This document shows, one piece after another, positions 17,201 to 26,013 of a stretch of DNA of 35,443 bases. The translations under genes were made by a program, and so were the position numbers. Origin of the DNA: an uncultured Bacteroidales bacterium (GTDB taxonomy: Bacteria; Bacteroidota; Bacteroidia; Bacteroidales; VadinHA17); assembly GCA_937871625.1 (NCBI GenBank), contig CALMRD010000342.1, forward strand, positions 1 through 35,443, read 5' to 3'. Position 1 is the stretch's first letter, and the number at the start of each line of letters is the position of its first letter. The notes beneath the pieces are model-generated. The model had not been told where the DNA came from. It was given only the letters and a program-made list of their open reading frames with translations, and ran no database searches.

Positions 17201-18775
17201 TCAGGACAGTGCCTCTGCCCTGAGGCTTTTCAGAGTTTCGTTAAATGACCTGCAAAGGAGCTGATGATTCTCCTCAATATCTGCTTTGCTCTTCATCTTA
17301 TGTTTCTGTCCGTCTCTCAGATAGTCTCCCGATTCGTAATAGTCAAAGAATCCGGTCATGGTTTCAGCCAGGAAAAGATTGCTCTGAGCGACTGTATCCC
17401 TGTATCTTGTCCGGCACTCCTCCCTGGTAATGGTTGAATTACCAAAGTAGTCGGAGACTGCCAGCCAATTCCTCACCCATTTTGCGAGGTTAACAACTCC
17501 CTGCGAACCCCACAGCCACTCTGCAAGGCATTCTGTAACAGCTGACCAGCAGGCATCAAGTGATTCACTTCTGAGGTTATAATCGAGATACCCCGGTCTG
17601 CCCTTGAGTCTGCCCTGTTCTCTCAGCTCTCTCACAAGTTTAGTGCTGAAGTATGGCATCAGTTTAAGAAATGTTATTGGTGCAGTGCCATTGCTGCAAA
17701 CCTTCTCAAGGAATTTCAGATTTTCCCTGAGTGATTTGAAGCTTGTTTCAGGCTGGAACATCATCATGCCGTAATCATAACCGATATCAAGTCTATTAAG
17801 TGTCTCAACAGCAGCGGTGCCTGTCGTTGCTCTCATCCTTTTGTTGAGACGTGTCAGTCCTTCGTCAGTTCCGTCCTCCAGCCCCAGGAAGACCAGAAAG
17901 AGGCCATGCTTTTTCATCAACAGGAAAGTATCCGGGTCTACCTCATCAGGTCTGCAGTTAATCTTCCACATCACCTTGTTGTGTAGGCCAATACGTTCCA
18001 GCTCACTGCAAAATGATTTAATCCAGCTATTTCCGTCTGCACATTTCACCGGGAAGTCGTCATCCTGAAACAGAAACACGGTACATCTCTTTTCCGTGTA
18101 AAGCTGATGCATCTCGCGTATAACCATTTCAGGACTCCTGATACGTTTTACCGGGCCGCCTGCCTGCCGGTAGAACTCCCCCGTATTGCAGAATGAGCAG
18201 TCATATACGCATCCCCTGCCTGAAATGATAGTTGTGAACTTCCTTCCCGGTGCATACTCTCCGGGAGGCTTCCTGACAGGAAAAGGGAAGCTGTCAAGAT
18301 CCTTTTCGAGCTTCCTGAGAGGTGTCGTGACAATATGACCGTCTTCCCGGAATGCTATGTTTCTGACTCTTTTCCAATCGTTGTGAGCCAGGAGACATTT
18401 AACCAGTTCAAGGAAGGTATACTCGCCTTCAAACCGGACTATGGAATCCAGTTCCGGTATCAGCCGGAAAAGTTTATCCGGATGCAGACTGGCATAATAT
18501 CCGCCGGCAGTAAAGTGACAATTGATACCGCCTTTCCTCAGGTACCTGGCAAGATGAGCAAACTCTTCGATGAAAACCTCAAATATCACCGAGAATCCGA
18601 CAGCAACAGGATCATGTCTTCTGATGCAGGCCAGGATCTCCTCATTATCATACCTGAGATCAACCATCCTCGATTCCATGCCTGCCGTGTTCAGTACAGA
18701 CCTGAGGTATCCCACCCCCAGATTTTCTTCTTCTCCGAAGGCAACCAGAAAGACGGGATGTGCAGAGATTCTCAA
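17201..18775 (-). CDS. Cobalamin-binding-type radical SAM enzyme
   Basis: A 524-residue class B-like radical SAM protein. Residues 1-150 form a B12-binding-like Rossmann domain (LGVGYLRSVL, VGFSVIFEVF, TAGGYYASLHPDKL, VRFEGEYTFLELV). The DxHxxG cobalamin ligand motif is absent, as in many BchE-like members. The radical SAM motif CVYDCSFC supplies cysteines 189, 193 and 196, and the core continues through FLFQDDDFPV and VFLGLEDGTDEGL. The last 130 residues are a distinct helical extension. Members carry out methylations, cyclisations and other radical reactions, and the substrate here is unknown. The start codon overlaps the stop of the preceding 71-codon gene by four bases (ATGA), so the two are translationally coupled, which makes that small protein a candidate substrate or partner. 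Confidence 0.9.
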   Translation of the reverse strand: MRISAHPVFLVAFGEEENLGVGYLRSVLNTAGMESRMVDLRYDNEEILACIRRHDPVAVGFSVIFEVFIEEFAHLARYLRKGGINCHFTAGGYYASLHPDKLFRLIPELDSIVRFEGEYTFLELVKCLLAHNDWKRVRNIAFREDGHIVTTPLRKLEKDLDSFPFPVRKPPGEYAPGRKFTTIISGRGCVYDCSFCNTGEFYRQAGGPVKRIRSPEMVIREMHQLYTEKRCTVFLFQDDDFPVKCADGNSWIKSFCSELERIGLHNKVMWKINCRPDEVDPDTFLLMKKHGLFLVFLGLEDGTDEGLTRLNKRMRATTGTAAVETLNRLDIGYDYGMMMFQPETSFKSLRENLKFLEKVCSNGTAPITFLKLMPYFSTKLVRELREQGRLKGRPGYLDYNLRSESLDACWSAVTECLAEWLWGSQGVVNLAKWVRNWLAVSDYFGNSTITREECRTRYRDTVAQSNLFLAETMTGFFDYYESGDYLRDGQKHKMKSKADIEENHQLLCRSFNETLKSLRAEALS

Positions 18776-18987
18776 CCTTTGCTTTCCAGGTTCTCGATTT
18801 CCGCTATTACTCCCTCAATGAGTTTTATCTCCTCCAGGGCGCAGTTTCTAAAGTAATTAAGATTCAGGATAGCAATGGCTTTTTGCTGGGCGGCAGTGAG
18901 TTCACATTTTGTCAGGAACTGCAGCGGATTCATCAGGAATGGTCTGGGGAAGGGACTCATAAACTCCATTTCATCGCCGTTTTTCAT
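18772..18987 (-). CDS. Small protein coupled to the radical SAM gene (71 aa)
   Basis: I do not recognise a family. The product has a Pro/Phe-rich N-terminal part (MSPFPRPFLMNPLQFL) and a helical C-terminal half rich in Ala, Ile, Leu and Glu (TAAQQKAIAILNLNYF, then ALEEIKLIEGVIAEIENL), with two cysteines. Its stop overlaps the radical SAM start as ATGA, and it begins 34 bases after TIR gene D. It may be a RiPP-like precursor with a helical leader, or an accessory binding protein for the enzyme. The order (small gene first, enzyme second, coupled) fits both. Internal ATGs (residues 7, 10, 19) leave the start open. A TAACGTTA with a TTG 18 bases upstream could be a weak promoter across the end of D. 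Confidence 0.65.
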   Translation of the reverse strand: MKNGDEMEFMSPFPRPFLMNPLQFLTKCELTAAQQKAIAILNLNYFRNCALEEIKLIEGVIAEIENLESKG

Positions 18988-19021
18988 GATTTCAGTTTTT
19001 AGTTTGACACTAACGTTATTA

Positions 19022-21481
19022 TTATAATGAATTGCTCAATTTTTTGGTCATTATCTTAAACTCGGGTGTTTCTGTCATGCTTTTCCATGTGGGATCAACT
19101 TTCATGAGATTCATTGAGAACCACGAAGGATTGGTCAGCAGATATTCCACCTGTCGGATCGCATTGGGATAATCAGCGGTCATGGCATAGATCTTGGCCA
19201 GGTTGATGATCAAGTCATTTTTTACCAGGTTGTCATCACTGGCAAGCTGCACTGCGGTTTTGCCGGCTATGACTGCATCGGTTGCATTTCCCAGGCCTGC
19301 ATAGGTCAGGCCGCAGCAGCTGTATGAATACCAGTCGTCAGGATTTGACATTATCATCATCTTATAGACACGGAGGGCAGAGTCATAGTAAGACCTTGTC
19401 ATCTGTTCATTGTTGAGGAGGCTGTATGCCGTTGCTGTTGTGAGGTATCTCAGCCCGGGATACTCATAGTCACCATCTGTTGACGACAGTACTTCATTCA
19501 GGGCATTATTATAACTACCCTCGTAGATATTCAGAAGGATCTTATAATATTTCTGTCTCTCACCTGTTCTTCTAATGACAGTATCGAGCACTTCTCTGGC
19601 CTTCACAGTATTTCCGTCCTTCAGAATGAATGCTTCCATCATGTTGGTATATGGTCCGGACCAGTCAGGCATTACCTCCGTCGCCTTCCGAAAGAAGGCT
19701 ATGGCTGTGTCATAGCTGTGCATATAGGCAAAGGAGCTGCCTATGTTGATAAGTACCAAGGCGTCCTGTGGTTCTTCTTCGATAACCTCTCTTACCAGCT
19801 CCTGTGATCTGTTCCAGTCACCCATTTTACGGTATACCATAGCCATGTAGAACAGGGGATGGTAATTTGCCGGGTCCATCTCCCCGGCCATTCTGAACTG
19901 GGAGAGGGCTTCATGATAGTCTTCGATGCAGTAATAGTTATAGAATCCGAGTGCCACCCGGGCATCCGGCAGGTCGTTCTCCAGCTCCAAAGCTCTTTCA
20001 GCATCAGCCTTGCATTTGTCGACATGTGACGGATCCAGCTGTCCGGTATAGTAACCCCATGATCTTGCAATGGCACGCCTGGCATAAGCCAGGGCAAATT
20101 CAGGGTCCTCGTCTATTGCCCTGTCATACATTTCGATTGCGGCGGCAAAGCTGATAGAGTCAACAAACTTATTTCCTGCCAGCAGATAGTATAAGGCATT
20201 ATCAGACAGAACATTGGCTTTCAGGTAGTCTTTGTATGCGCCCGCGCTTCCGGTAGGATTCTTCTCAATTCGTGCCTTTTCTTCAGGTGTGAGTACTGTC
20301 TCAAGTATTGCAGCAGTTTTAATGGCAATGTCTGTCTGCATCCCGTGAAGTGCATCCCATGTCCCTTCAAAGACATCACTCCACAGTTGTTCATCCATCC
20401 TCACACTGATGAGTTTGACAGTGATCCTTACAATCTCATTGAAGATCTGATAGCTGCCCTCAATAATGTAGTTGGTTCTGAGTTCCTGCCCAATATCCGG
20501 TATTGATTTGGTGGCTGCCCGATATTTCATAACAGAGGTTCTTGGCCTGACAACAAGGTCATTGATTTTGCACAGCTGCGAGATGACCTCTTCAGTCAGC
20601 GCATCTCCCAGCCACAGATTATTTTCATCAGCACCTATACTTTCGAAGGGCAGGACGGCAATGGATTTTTCTTCCAGTTTACCTGCTGCTGACATATTGC
20701 CGATGAATTTGGACAGGGCGAACAACAAGGCAGCTGATGCCACAATTATCATGAAGGTGATAAGAGCACGGCGCGAGGCAACCGATCTTATAGTGGTCGG
20801 TTTCTCCTGAAGCCTGGCTACTGTTTCAGGTTCTTCCCATGGCTCTCTCCGTCCATGTTTTTCTTTATGTGGCGGAGGATTCTCTGACTGCAGGGCGGAG
20901 ACTATCTCCCTGATGGCATTGGCCGTTTTGTTTATCTGGTTGCGGTATCTTGTGCCGTACTGGTTTTTGTGTTCATCATCAACCGGGGTCAGGGGCCTGT
21001 TGACCCCGGGTTCCCTGTAGATGAAATCAATAGCCCGGAGTACCCCTCCGATCTCGTTTTCTATCAATTCCCTGTCTTCACTGTCGAGCTCATGTATCCT
21101 GACAGGCAGTATCCTGCTTGCCACGTTACCGCTGTGGAGGGTAACCTTCAGTCCGAGCCTGTCGGCCGAGGCCTGCCTTATATAAGCCCTGAACTCATGT
21201 TCCCAGGCGAATGATCTGGGGTCACAGTAAGTACGCGAGATGACCGGAATGAAGATCAGACATTTGAGTTTTTGCTTCAGGGATTCATCGACATCATGGG
21301 TGTCAAGCAGTCCGTCATGCGGATTGAGGTCGAAGTAGACGCTTATCTCTTCTTTGAAGGTTGCTTCAAGTTCAGCCCTGAGATGATCAACGAATTCAGT
21401 AACCCAGCCGTCATACCTGTTGTCATTCTGACGGTAGCTGATGAAGATGTCATACTCATATCCCGCTATGAGAGAAGCCAT
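19022..21481 (-). CDS. TIR-TM-TolB-like-TPR protein D (819 aa)
   Basis: Paralogue D, the longest member and intact. TIR domain at 8-130 (DIFISYRQNDN, with W93-E-H-E96), then EPGVNRPL/YRNQINK, then a long charged linker and one membrane helix at about 240-258 (ITFMIIVASAALLFAL). The TolB-like domain starts at SIAVLPFESIG (about 273) and continues through YIIEGSYQIF and LWSDVFEG to about 400. At least eight TPR-like units follow (for example AAIEMYDRAIDEDPEFALAY, TAIAFFRKATEVMPDWSG). Tyrosine is unusually frequent in the TPR part. The gene has its own promoter 20 bases before the ATG and lies 147 bases after E. The 71-codon gene follows by 34 bases, so D and the radical SAM pair may be cotranscribed. 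Confidence 0.88.
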   Translation of the reverse strand: MASLIAGYEYDIFISYRQNDNRYDGWVTEFVDHLRAELEATFKEEISVYFDLNPHDGLLDTHDVDESLKQKLKCLIFIPVISRTYCDPRSFAWEHEFRAYIRQASADRLGLKVTLHSGNVASRILPVRIHELDSEDRELIENEIGGVLRAIDFIYREPGVNRPLTPVDDEHKNQYGTRYRNQINKTANAIREIVSALQSENPPPHKEKHGRREPWEEPETVARLQEKPTTIRSVASRRALITFMIIVASAALLFALSKFIGNMSAAGKLEEKSIAVLPFESIGADENNLWLGDALTEEVISQLCKINDLVVRPRTSVMKYRAATKSIPDIGQELRTNYIIEGSYQIFNEIVRITVKLISVRMDEQLWSDVFEGTWDALHGMQTDIAIKTAAILETVLTPEEKARIEKNPTGSAGAYKDYLKANVLSDNALYYLLAGNKFVDSISFAAAIEMYDRAIDEDPEFALAYARRAIARSWGYYTGQLDPSHVDKCKADAERALELENDLPDARVALGFYNYYCIEDYHEALSQFRMAGEMDPANYHPLFYMAMVYRKMGDWNRSQELVREVIEEEPQDALVLINIGSSFAYMHSYDTAIAFFRKATEVMPDWSGPYTNMMEAFILKDGNTVKAREVLDTVIRRTGERQKYYKILLNIYEGSYNNALNEVLSSTDGDYEYPGLRYLTTATAYSLLNNEQMTRSYYDSALRVYKMMIMSNPDDWYSYSCCGLTYAGLGNATDAVIAGKTAVQLASDDNLVKNDLIINLAKIYAMTADYPNAIRQVEYLLTNPSWFSMNLMKVDPTWKSMTETPEFKIMTKKLSNSL

Positions 21482-21499
21482 GTTATTGGTTCAATTCTA

Positions 21500-21530
21500 T
21501 AAAGTTAAGAAAGAGTGAGAGGCAAGTCAA
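21500..21530 (-). promoter_or_regulatory. Promoter of TIR gene D
   Basis: On the minus strand TTG (21530-21528), 20 bases, then TAACTTTA (21507-21500), one base off TAnnTTTG and identical to the box of E. TTGCCTCT is also shared with E in the spacer. The leader would be about 12-15 bases. Confidence 0.6.
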
Positions 21531-21580
21531 GAATATTTCAATCGAAGCCGGTTGATCAATAAGAAAACTATGCCGCAAGC

Positions 21581-21590
21581 GTCACGTGAC
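21581..21590. promoter_or_regulatory. Palindrome GTCACGTGAC upstream of TIR gene D
   Basis: A perfect 10-bp palindrome about 50 bases upstream of the D promoter. A related CACGTG next to GCCGC lies in the 44-bp element upstream of A. Regulator unknown; chance occurrence is possible. Confidence 0.3.
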
Positions 21591-21628
21591 AAAAATATTT
21601 TTATCCAGTTTATGACTGCCTGGTCAGG

Positions 21629-24064
21629 TCAATGCCTATTGAAGTATTCATCAAGCAGAGCCTGGAAGCGGATGTCAAACTGCAGTGCTGACAGGTCAGG
21701 ACTGGCTTTCAGCATGTAGAGATCCCTGTACCCGTTTTTAAGGGCTAGTTCAATATTTTCAAGGGCTCCGGGGATATTACCCTGTATGCAGAAAACCCTT
21801 GCAAAGGAATAGTATTGTGAAGAATCCAGGTCTTTAGCTTTCTGAAGCATCTGCCGGGAGATGTCCATCTCGCCCATACGTGCCGTAACAGCAGCCAATG
21901 AAGTGTAGGTACCATAATAGTCAGGAAATGCCTTAGTCCATTTTCTCTCTGCTATTTCTCTGAACTTCTGAAAATTACTCTGGGCTTCCGGCTGATTACC
22001 CATTGCCTCATTATTTACCCCAAGATCATAGTATGCAGGTGCCTCTCCGGGATACCTGGTGATGATTTCTCCGAGCACGGCCATCGCTTCTGAATAATTA
22101 TCCAGTCGCAGGTAAGCATAAGCGAGCCTGTATTGATTCATTACAATATCAGGATTGAGCCCGAAAGCTTTCTGGAAATACCCAATAGCCGTAGCAATAC
22201 TATCGCGGCAAAACCATGCAGATCCCATGTAAATGTACCCCCAGGGATTTTCAGGATTATCGGAAATCATTTTTTCTGCCCAGACAATCAAAGAATCGAT
22301 TTTTCCCAGGTACTCTTCATATATCCATAAAATTGCCGCATATGACAGTGCCTGATCAGGATTAATACTGACCGCCTTCTTGTATTCTTTCAATGCAAGT
22401 TCGTAATGGCCGGACTGCTGATGATACCAGCCAAGGTTATTATGGACGGTCGGATCATCCGGATACAATCTCTTCAGAATATCCATATTGGCAATGGCCT
22501 TATCATTATCATTTTCCACATGCTCAGCATAAAACGCCGTGATGCTGTACTTTTCCCTGTCAGTAAGGTTTTCAGCATTTTCCAGCGCCTCACTGAGAAG
22601 TTCCTTACCTTTCGGATCATTGAACTTCTCGAGCAGTATGTTCCCCAGTGATGCTTTTGCCGCAGTAAAACCCGTATCAATATTGAGTGCATTCTCATAA
22701 TATTTCCTGGCGTTTTTAAAATCGGCAAATAGGTGACTCTCTATCGCCAGGGAATATTGTTGCAGGGCTTTCAGGGAAGAGGTGGTAACCTTCGCCAGAG
22801 GCTTATCCTGTAAGGATATTTGATACCTTGATTCACCAAGGTCCCGGCGGATCTTCCTGCTCAGCTTGTCAATTGCGGGCAGTATCTCATCCTGTGTCCT
22901 GGCATACAGCACCTCAGACTTCAAAAGGTCTCCGGTCTCTGTGTCAATGATCCTTGCCGTGATGGCATATTGGTTTCCGGCCTCGCTTATGCCGGGCACT
23001 ATCAACAGGCCTATCCCTTCCCTGACAGAAATTTCCCTTCCCGTTATCTCATCAACAGATATTTGATCTTTCATCTCCATTCTTGCCAGGGTCTCAATCA
23101 TTCTTGATCTCGTGAAGACATTGAGATAACGTGACTGCCCTGCACTGAGTGAGAATGCAGTATAAAGCGATTTGTCGAAAACCGGATTATCAGTAAGGTT
23201 TTCAAAATCAGTGATCAGAATCCAGTCGCGTTTGGAGAATGGCAATGTGCTTCCGCCGGTGAAGAGATAGATGGCAATAAGTGCCAGTACTATTAATGAG
23301 GAACCGGATGTAAGAGCCAGCTTCTTATTCCCATGAGAGGGGGGGGTGTCTTTGCGCAGGCTATCTGTTGAGGCATCTGGCGGTGTAGCCGGATCGGGAT
23401 CGCCTTTTCCGGAAATGTCGGGTGTGGCGATTTCAGTTTCCTGATCTTCTGTACCGGACACCGATGCACTTATCAGGCCGGAAATCACTTCATCAATTGC
23501 GTTTGCTGCCTTGTTGATCTGGTTGCGATAGCTTATTTTGTGCAAATTCTTTTCCTCTGAGTCCCTGGGTGTAAGAGGACGATTTACGCCAGGTTCGGAA
23601 TAGATAAACTCAATGGGCCTGAGAAACCCTCCCAGAACATTTTCAACAAGAGACCTGTCCTCGGCTTTCAGTTCATGAATCTGAACAGGCAGCACTCTCA
23701 TGGCAACATTGCCTCCCGGAAGTTTCACCCTGAGTCCGAACCGGTCATTGTTGGCCTGCTCCATAAATGCCCTGAACTCATGCTCCCAGGCGAATGAATT
23801 CGGATCACAGTAGGTGCGGGAGATGACAGGAATGAAGATCAGGCATTTGAGTTTTTCCTTAAGGGTAGCATCAACATCATGTGTCTCAAGTAATCCATCA
23901 TGAGGACTGATGTCGAAATAGACGCTGATCTCCTCTTTGAATGTAGCCTCCAGCTCGCTCTTCAGATGTTCGACAAACTCCGTCACCCAGCCGTCATACT
24001 TATTGTCTTTCTGGCGGTAGCTGATGAAGATGTCGTAGTTGTATCCGGGGATCAGGCTGGCCAT
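21629..24064 (-). CDS. TIR-TM-TolB-like-TPR protein E (811 aa)
   Basis: Paralogue E, intact. TIR at 8-130 with W93-E-H-E96, then EPGVNRPL and YRNQINK, then a long Pro/Asp/Thr-rich linker (about 200-247) and one membrane helix at about 250-268 (SSLIVLALIAIYLF). The TolB-like domain (about 280-400) is the most divergent of the family: it begins WILITDFENLTDNPVFDKSL and lacks the AVLPF form, resembling instead the FENLTxxxxxD-type start seen in serine/threonine-kinase-linked TPR proteins. TPRs run from about 420 to 790 (ALKEYKKAVSINPDQALSY, EAMAVLGEIITRYPGEAPAY), ending LQFDIRFQALLDEYF. It has its own promoter inside the 119-base gap after the RyR-SpoIIE gene. The divergent sensor part beside a nearly invariant TIR suggests a different input for the same output. 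Confidence 0.88.
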   Translation of the reverse strand: MASLIPGYNYDIFISYRQKDNKYDGWVTEFVEHLKSELEATFKEEISVYFDISPHDGLLETHDVDATLKEKLKCLIFIPVISRTYCDPNSFAWEHEFRAFMEQANNDRFGLRVKLPGGNVAMRVLPVQIHELKAEDRSLVENVLGGFLRPIEFIYSEPGVNRPLTPRDSEEKNLHKISYRNQINKAANAIDEVISGLISASVSGTEDQETEIATPDISGKGDPDPATPPDASTDSLRKDTPPSHGNKKLALTSGSSLIVLALIAIYLFTGGSTLPFSKRDWILITDFENLTDNPVFDKSLYTAFSLSAGQSRYLNVFTRSRMIETLARMEMKDQISVDEITGREISVREGIGLLIVPGISEAGNQYAITARIIDTETGDLLKSEVLYARTQDEILPAIDKLSRKIRRDLGESRYQISLQDKPLAKVTTSSLKALQQYSLAIESHLFADFKNARKYYENALNIDTGFTAAKASLGNILLEKFNDPKGKELLSEALENAENLTDREKYSITAFYAEHVENDNDKAIANMDILKRLYPDDPTVHNNLGWYHQQSGHYELALKEYKKAVSINPDQALSYAAILWIYEEYLGKIDSLIVWAEKMISDNPENPWGYIYMGSAWFCRDSIATAIGYFQKAFGLNPDIVMNQYRLAYAYLRLDNYSEAMAVLGEIITRYPGEAPAYYDLGVNNEAMGNQPEAQSNFQKFREIAERKWTKAFPDYYGTYTSLAAVTARMGEMDISRQMLQKAKDLDSSQYYSFARVFCIQGNIPGALENIELALKNGYRDLYMLKASPDLSALQFDIRFQALLDEYFNRH

Positions 24065-24082
24065 GCTGTCAATTCATTTTGA

Positions 24083-24113
24083 TAAAGTTACGAAACAGAC
24101 AGAGGCAAATCAA
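24083..24113 (-). promoter_or_regulatory. Promoter of TIR gene E
   Basis: On the minus strand TTG (24113-24111), 20 bases, then TAACTTTA (24090-24083). The box, the spacing and TTGCCTCT in the spacer match the promoter of D, with a short leader before the ATG at 24064. Confidence 0.6.
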
Positions 24114-24183
24114 ATAAATTATAGTCTGAGGGTTATCTCCGGTTTTCGACGGATTGAGGAGAGTCGCCGTCCTTTGCATACTC

Positions 24184-26013
24184 TCAGATCCTGATTCCTA
24201 TGATGGTAATGTCGTCAGTCTGGTCTTCATCTTTCTCCTCACGCCATCGGTCAAATTCTTCATAAAGAATGTCACCCTGCTCAGGCATGGGATATTTATT
24301 GATCTTCAACAGCAGATCACGGAGTCTTTTCCAGCTATACCGCCGGTGACTGCCGCCCCCGAACTGGTCGGCAAACCCGTCAGAACATATATAGAGTGCG
24401 TCATGCGTGTTCAGGCAAAGAGTTTTTGTTGAAAAGCTGTAAGTGCCATTTTTGAAGTGATCTTCCGAAACAGTGCCTGAAAGATTGCCGGAGATCTTTC
24501 CGTCGGAAACATGAAAAATGGCATTACCTGCACCCGAATATGTCAGTTTCCCGGTGTTGGTATCAAGATTACACAGGATGATTGTCATGTCGTCTGACAC
24601 GGCAAGTTCTGCGGTATCCTTCCGCAGGAATCTGCGGATGCCTGAATAGAGATGGCTGAGGGCTTCAGCAGGGTCGGTTATCCTAAGGATATTTACTGTC
24701 TGATCAAGTATTCCATATCCAATTGTGCTTATAAGTGCAGCCGGGATGCCATGTCCGGTACAGTCGGCGAGGCCAAAAATCACATGACCATCATGTCTGC
24801 TGAAGAAGTAGAAATCGCCACTAACAATATCCTTGGGTTCAAAGAGCAGGAAGCTTTCAGGGAAGCACTCCCTGATTGACAGATTGTCAGGAAGGAACGC
24901 TTCCTGTATGTGCCTTGCGTAGTTGTAGCTGCCCTCCACCTCACTCAGAGAAAGCCTGATCTTCTCGTCAATTGAGGTGAGTTTTTCACTGATCAGCGGG
25001 GAGTTTTCAGCCAGCAGGTTAATACCGGCACTAAGTTCATTTGTGCCTGAAAGAAGCTTATAGATGCTGCTCTGGGGTTTGATGGCATACGACAGCTTGC
25101 TGATCCGGTCAGGTGAGACAGGGTAGGCTTCATATCTGATATCCCGGAGTATGGCAGGTGTCAGTCGCACCAGCTCACGGTCCTTTTCTTTCTCGTCTTC
25201 ACTGAGCTCTGCATAAGGCACCAGGCTGGGGTGTATCTTCTTTCGTTCGTCCCTTTTTATCCCGGTCTTCCATCCGTTAAGCCTTTTCTCCCAGCTCCAC
25301 CTCAGATGCTCGACCCTTGCCATTGTCTCAATCTCCTGATCATTAAGATGGAGAGCCCGTGGTTTGTAGCCCTTCCTGACCGGTCTTATCCTGTAACCTA
25401 TGGCCAGTAATCTCGTTGGTATATGAAAGGCATTGTCAATGTTTGACCGGAGGATCTCATCCGGCAGATCATCAAACTCAGTCATGCCTGGGAGGATGGT
25501 GCCGGATGTGCCGGCCCCCTGTTTCTTTATCTCGCGAAGGTAACTTGCATGAACAGCCCTGGCGATTTTCATTAAAAGGGATTTGTTCACACCTGCAATC
25601 TCTTCCTGCCTGATGATCTCGTATCCGGCTTTTTTAAGACTGGCAGGGATCAGATAGTTCAGTTCGCGGAAAAATTGCCTTCTGTCAGCGGTATGAGACC
25701 CACCGGGCAGGCTGTCAAGATCCATCTCAACAAGAGTGGTTATCTCCTCCTCAGTGATTATGCATGTCCGGCAGAAGTCCCGGTACAGCCTGAGATGCAA
25801 TCCCAAAGCCTGGAGTTTTTGAGGTATCCCTGCCGCATAGTTAATCCAGAACTGCCTATCTGCTTTCCATGGATCTGCAAGTTTCCTGTGCTGAGCGGCG
25901 GCGGCCTGTATTATGTTAGTCCTTCTGCAATCATTAAGAAGACTCTGCGCAACACTTTTGGCCTGAAACTTTATAAAATCTGCCTGATCGGTAAATCCGT
26001 CTTCAGGTTTCAT
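24184..26013 (-). CDS. RyR domain-SpoIIE PP2C-type phosphatase fusion
   Basis: A 609-residue predicted cytoplasmic signalling protein. Residues about 175-290 match the RyR domain first defined in ryanodine receptors and known in bacterial ligand-sensing and conflict proteins: ARVEHLRWSWEKRLNGWKTG, then HPSLVPYAELSEDEKEKDR. Residues about 365-609 are a SpoIIE/PP2C phosphatase with the metal ligands in place: SGDFYFF (D400), ADCTGHG (D417), CSDGFAD (D545) and DDITIIG (D600/D601). A helical connector (LISEKLTSIDEKIRLSLSEVEG) joins them. Its likely substrate is the phosphorylated SiaC protein encoded by the preceding gene, which it overlaps by four bases. RyR in place of the usual HAMP or PAS input suggests control by a nucleotide-like ligand, which is inference. 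No kinase of the SiaB type is visible in the window. Confidence 0.88.
   Translation of the reverse strand: MKPEDGFTDQADFIKFQAKSVAQSLLNDCRRTNIIQAAAAQHRKLADPWKADRQFWINYAAGIPQKLQALGLHLRLYRDFCRTCIITEEEITTLVEMDLDSLPGGSHTADRRQFFRELNYLIPASLKKAGYEIIRQEEIAGVNKSLLMKIARAVHASYLREIKKQGAGTSGTILPGMTEFDDLPDEILRSNIDNAFHIPTRLLAIGYRIRPVRKGYKPRALHLNDQEIETMARVEHLRWSWEKRLNGWKTGIKRDERKKIHPSLVPYAELSEDEKEKDRELVRLTPAILRDIRYEAYPVSPDRISKLSYAIKPQSSIYKLLSGTNELSAGINLLAENSPLISEKLTSIDEKIRLSLSEVEGSYNYARHIQEAFLPDNLSIRECFPESFLLFEPKDIVSGDFYFFSRHDGHVIFGLADCTGHGIPAALISTIGYGILDQTVNILRITDPAEALSHLYSGIRRFLRKDTAELAVSDDMTIILCNLDTNTGKLTYSGAGNAIFHVSDGKISGNLSGTVSEDHFKNGTYSFSTKTLCLNTHDALYICSDGFADQFGGGSHRRYSWKRLRDLLLKINKYPMPEQGDILYEEFDRWREEKDEDQTDDITIIGIRI

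Noticed and set aside
18335-18856. 173-residue plus-strand frame
   Set aside because: It is antisense to the start of the well-supported radical SAM gene, with no domain and no independent start signal.
442-24064. Thoeris, CBASS, Pycsar or TIR-STING system
   Set aside because: No SIR2/SLOG partner, CD-NTase, nucleotide cyclase or STING-like gene can be seen in the window, and the TIR proteins carry their own TPR part.
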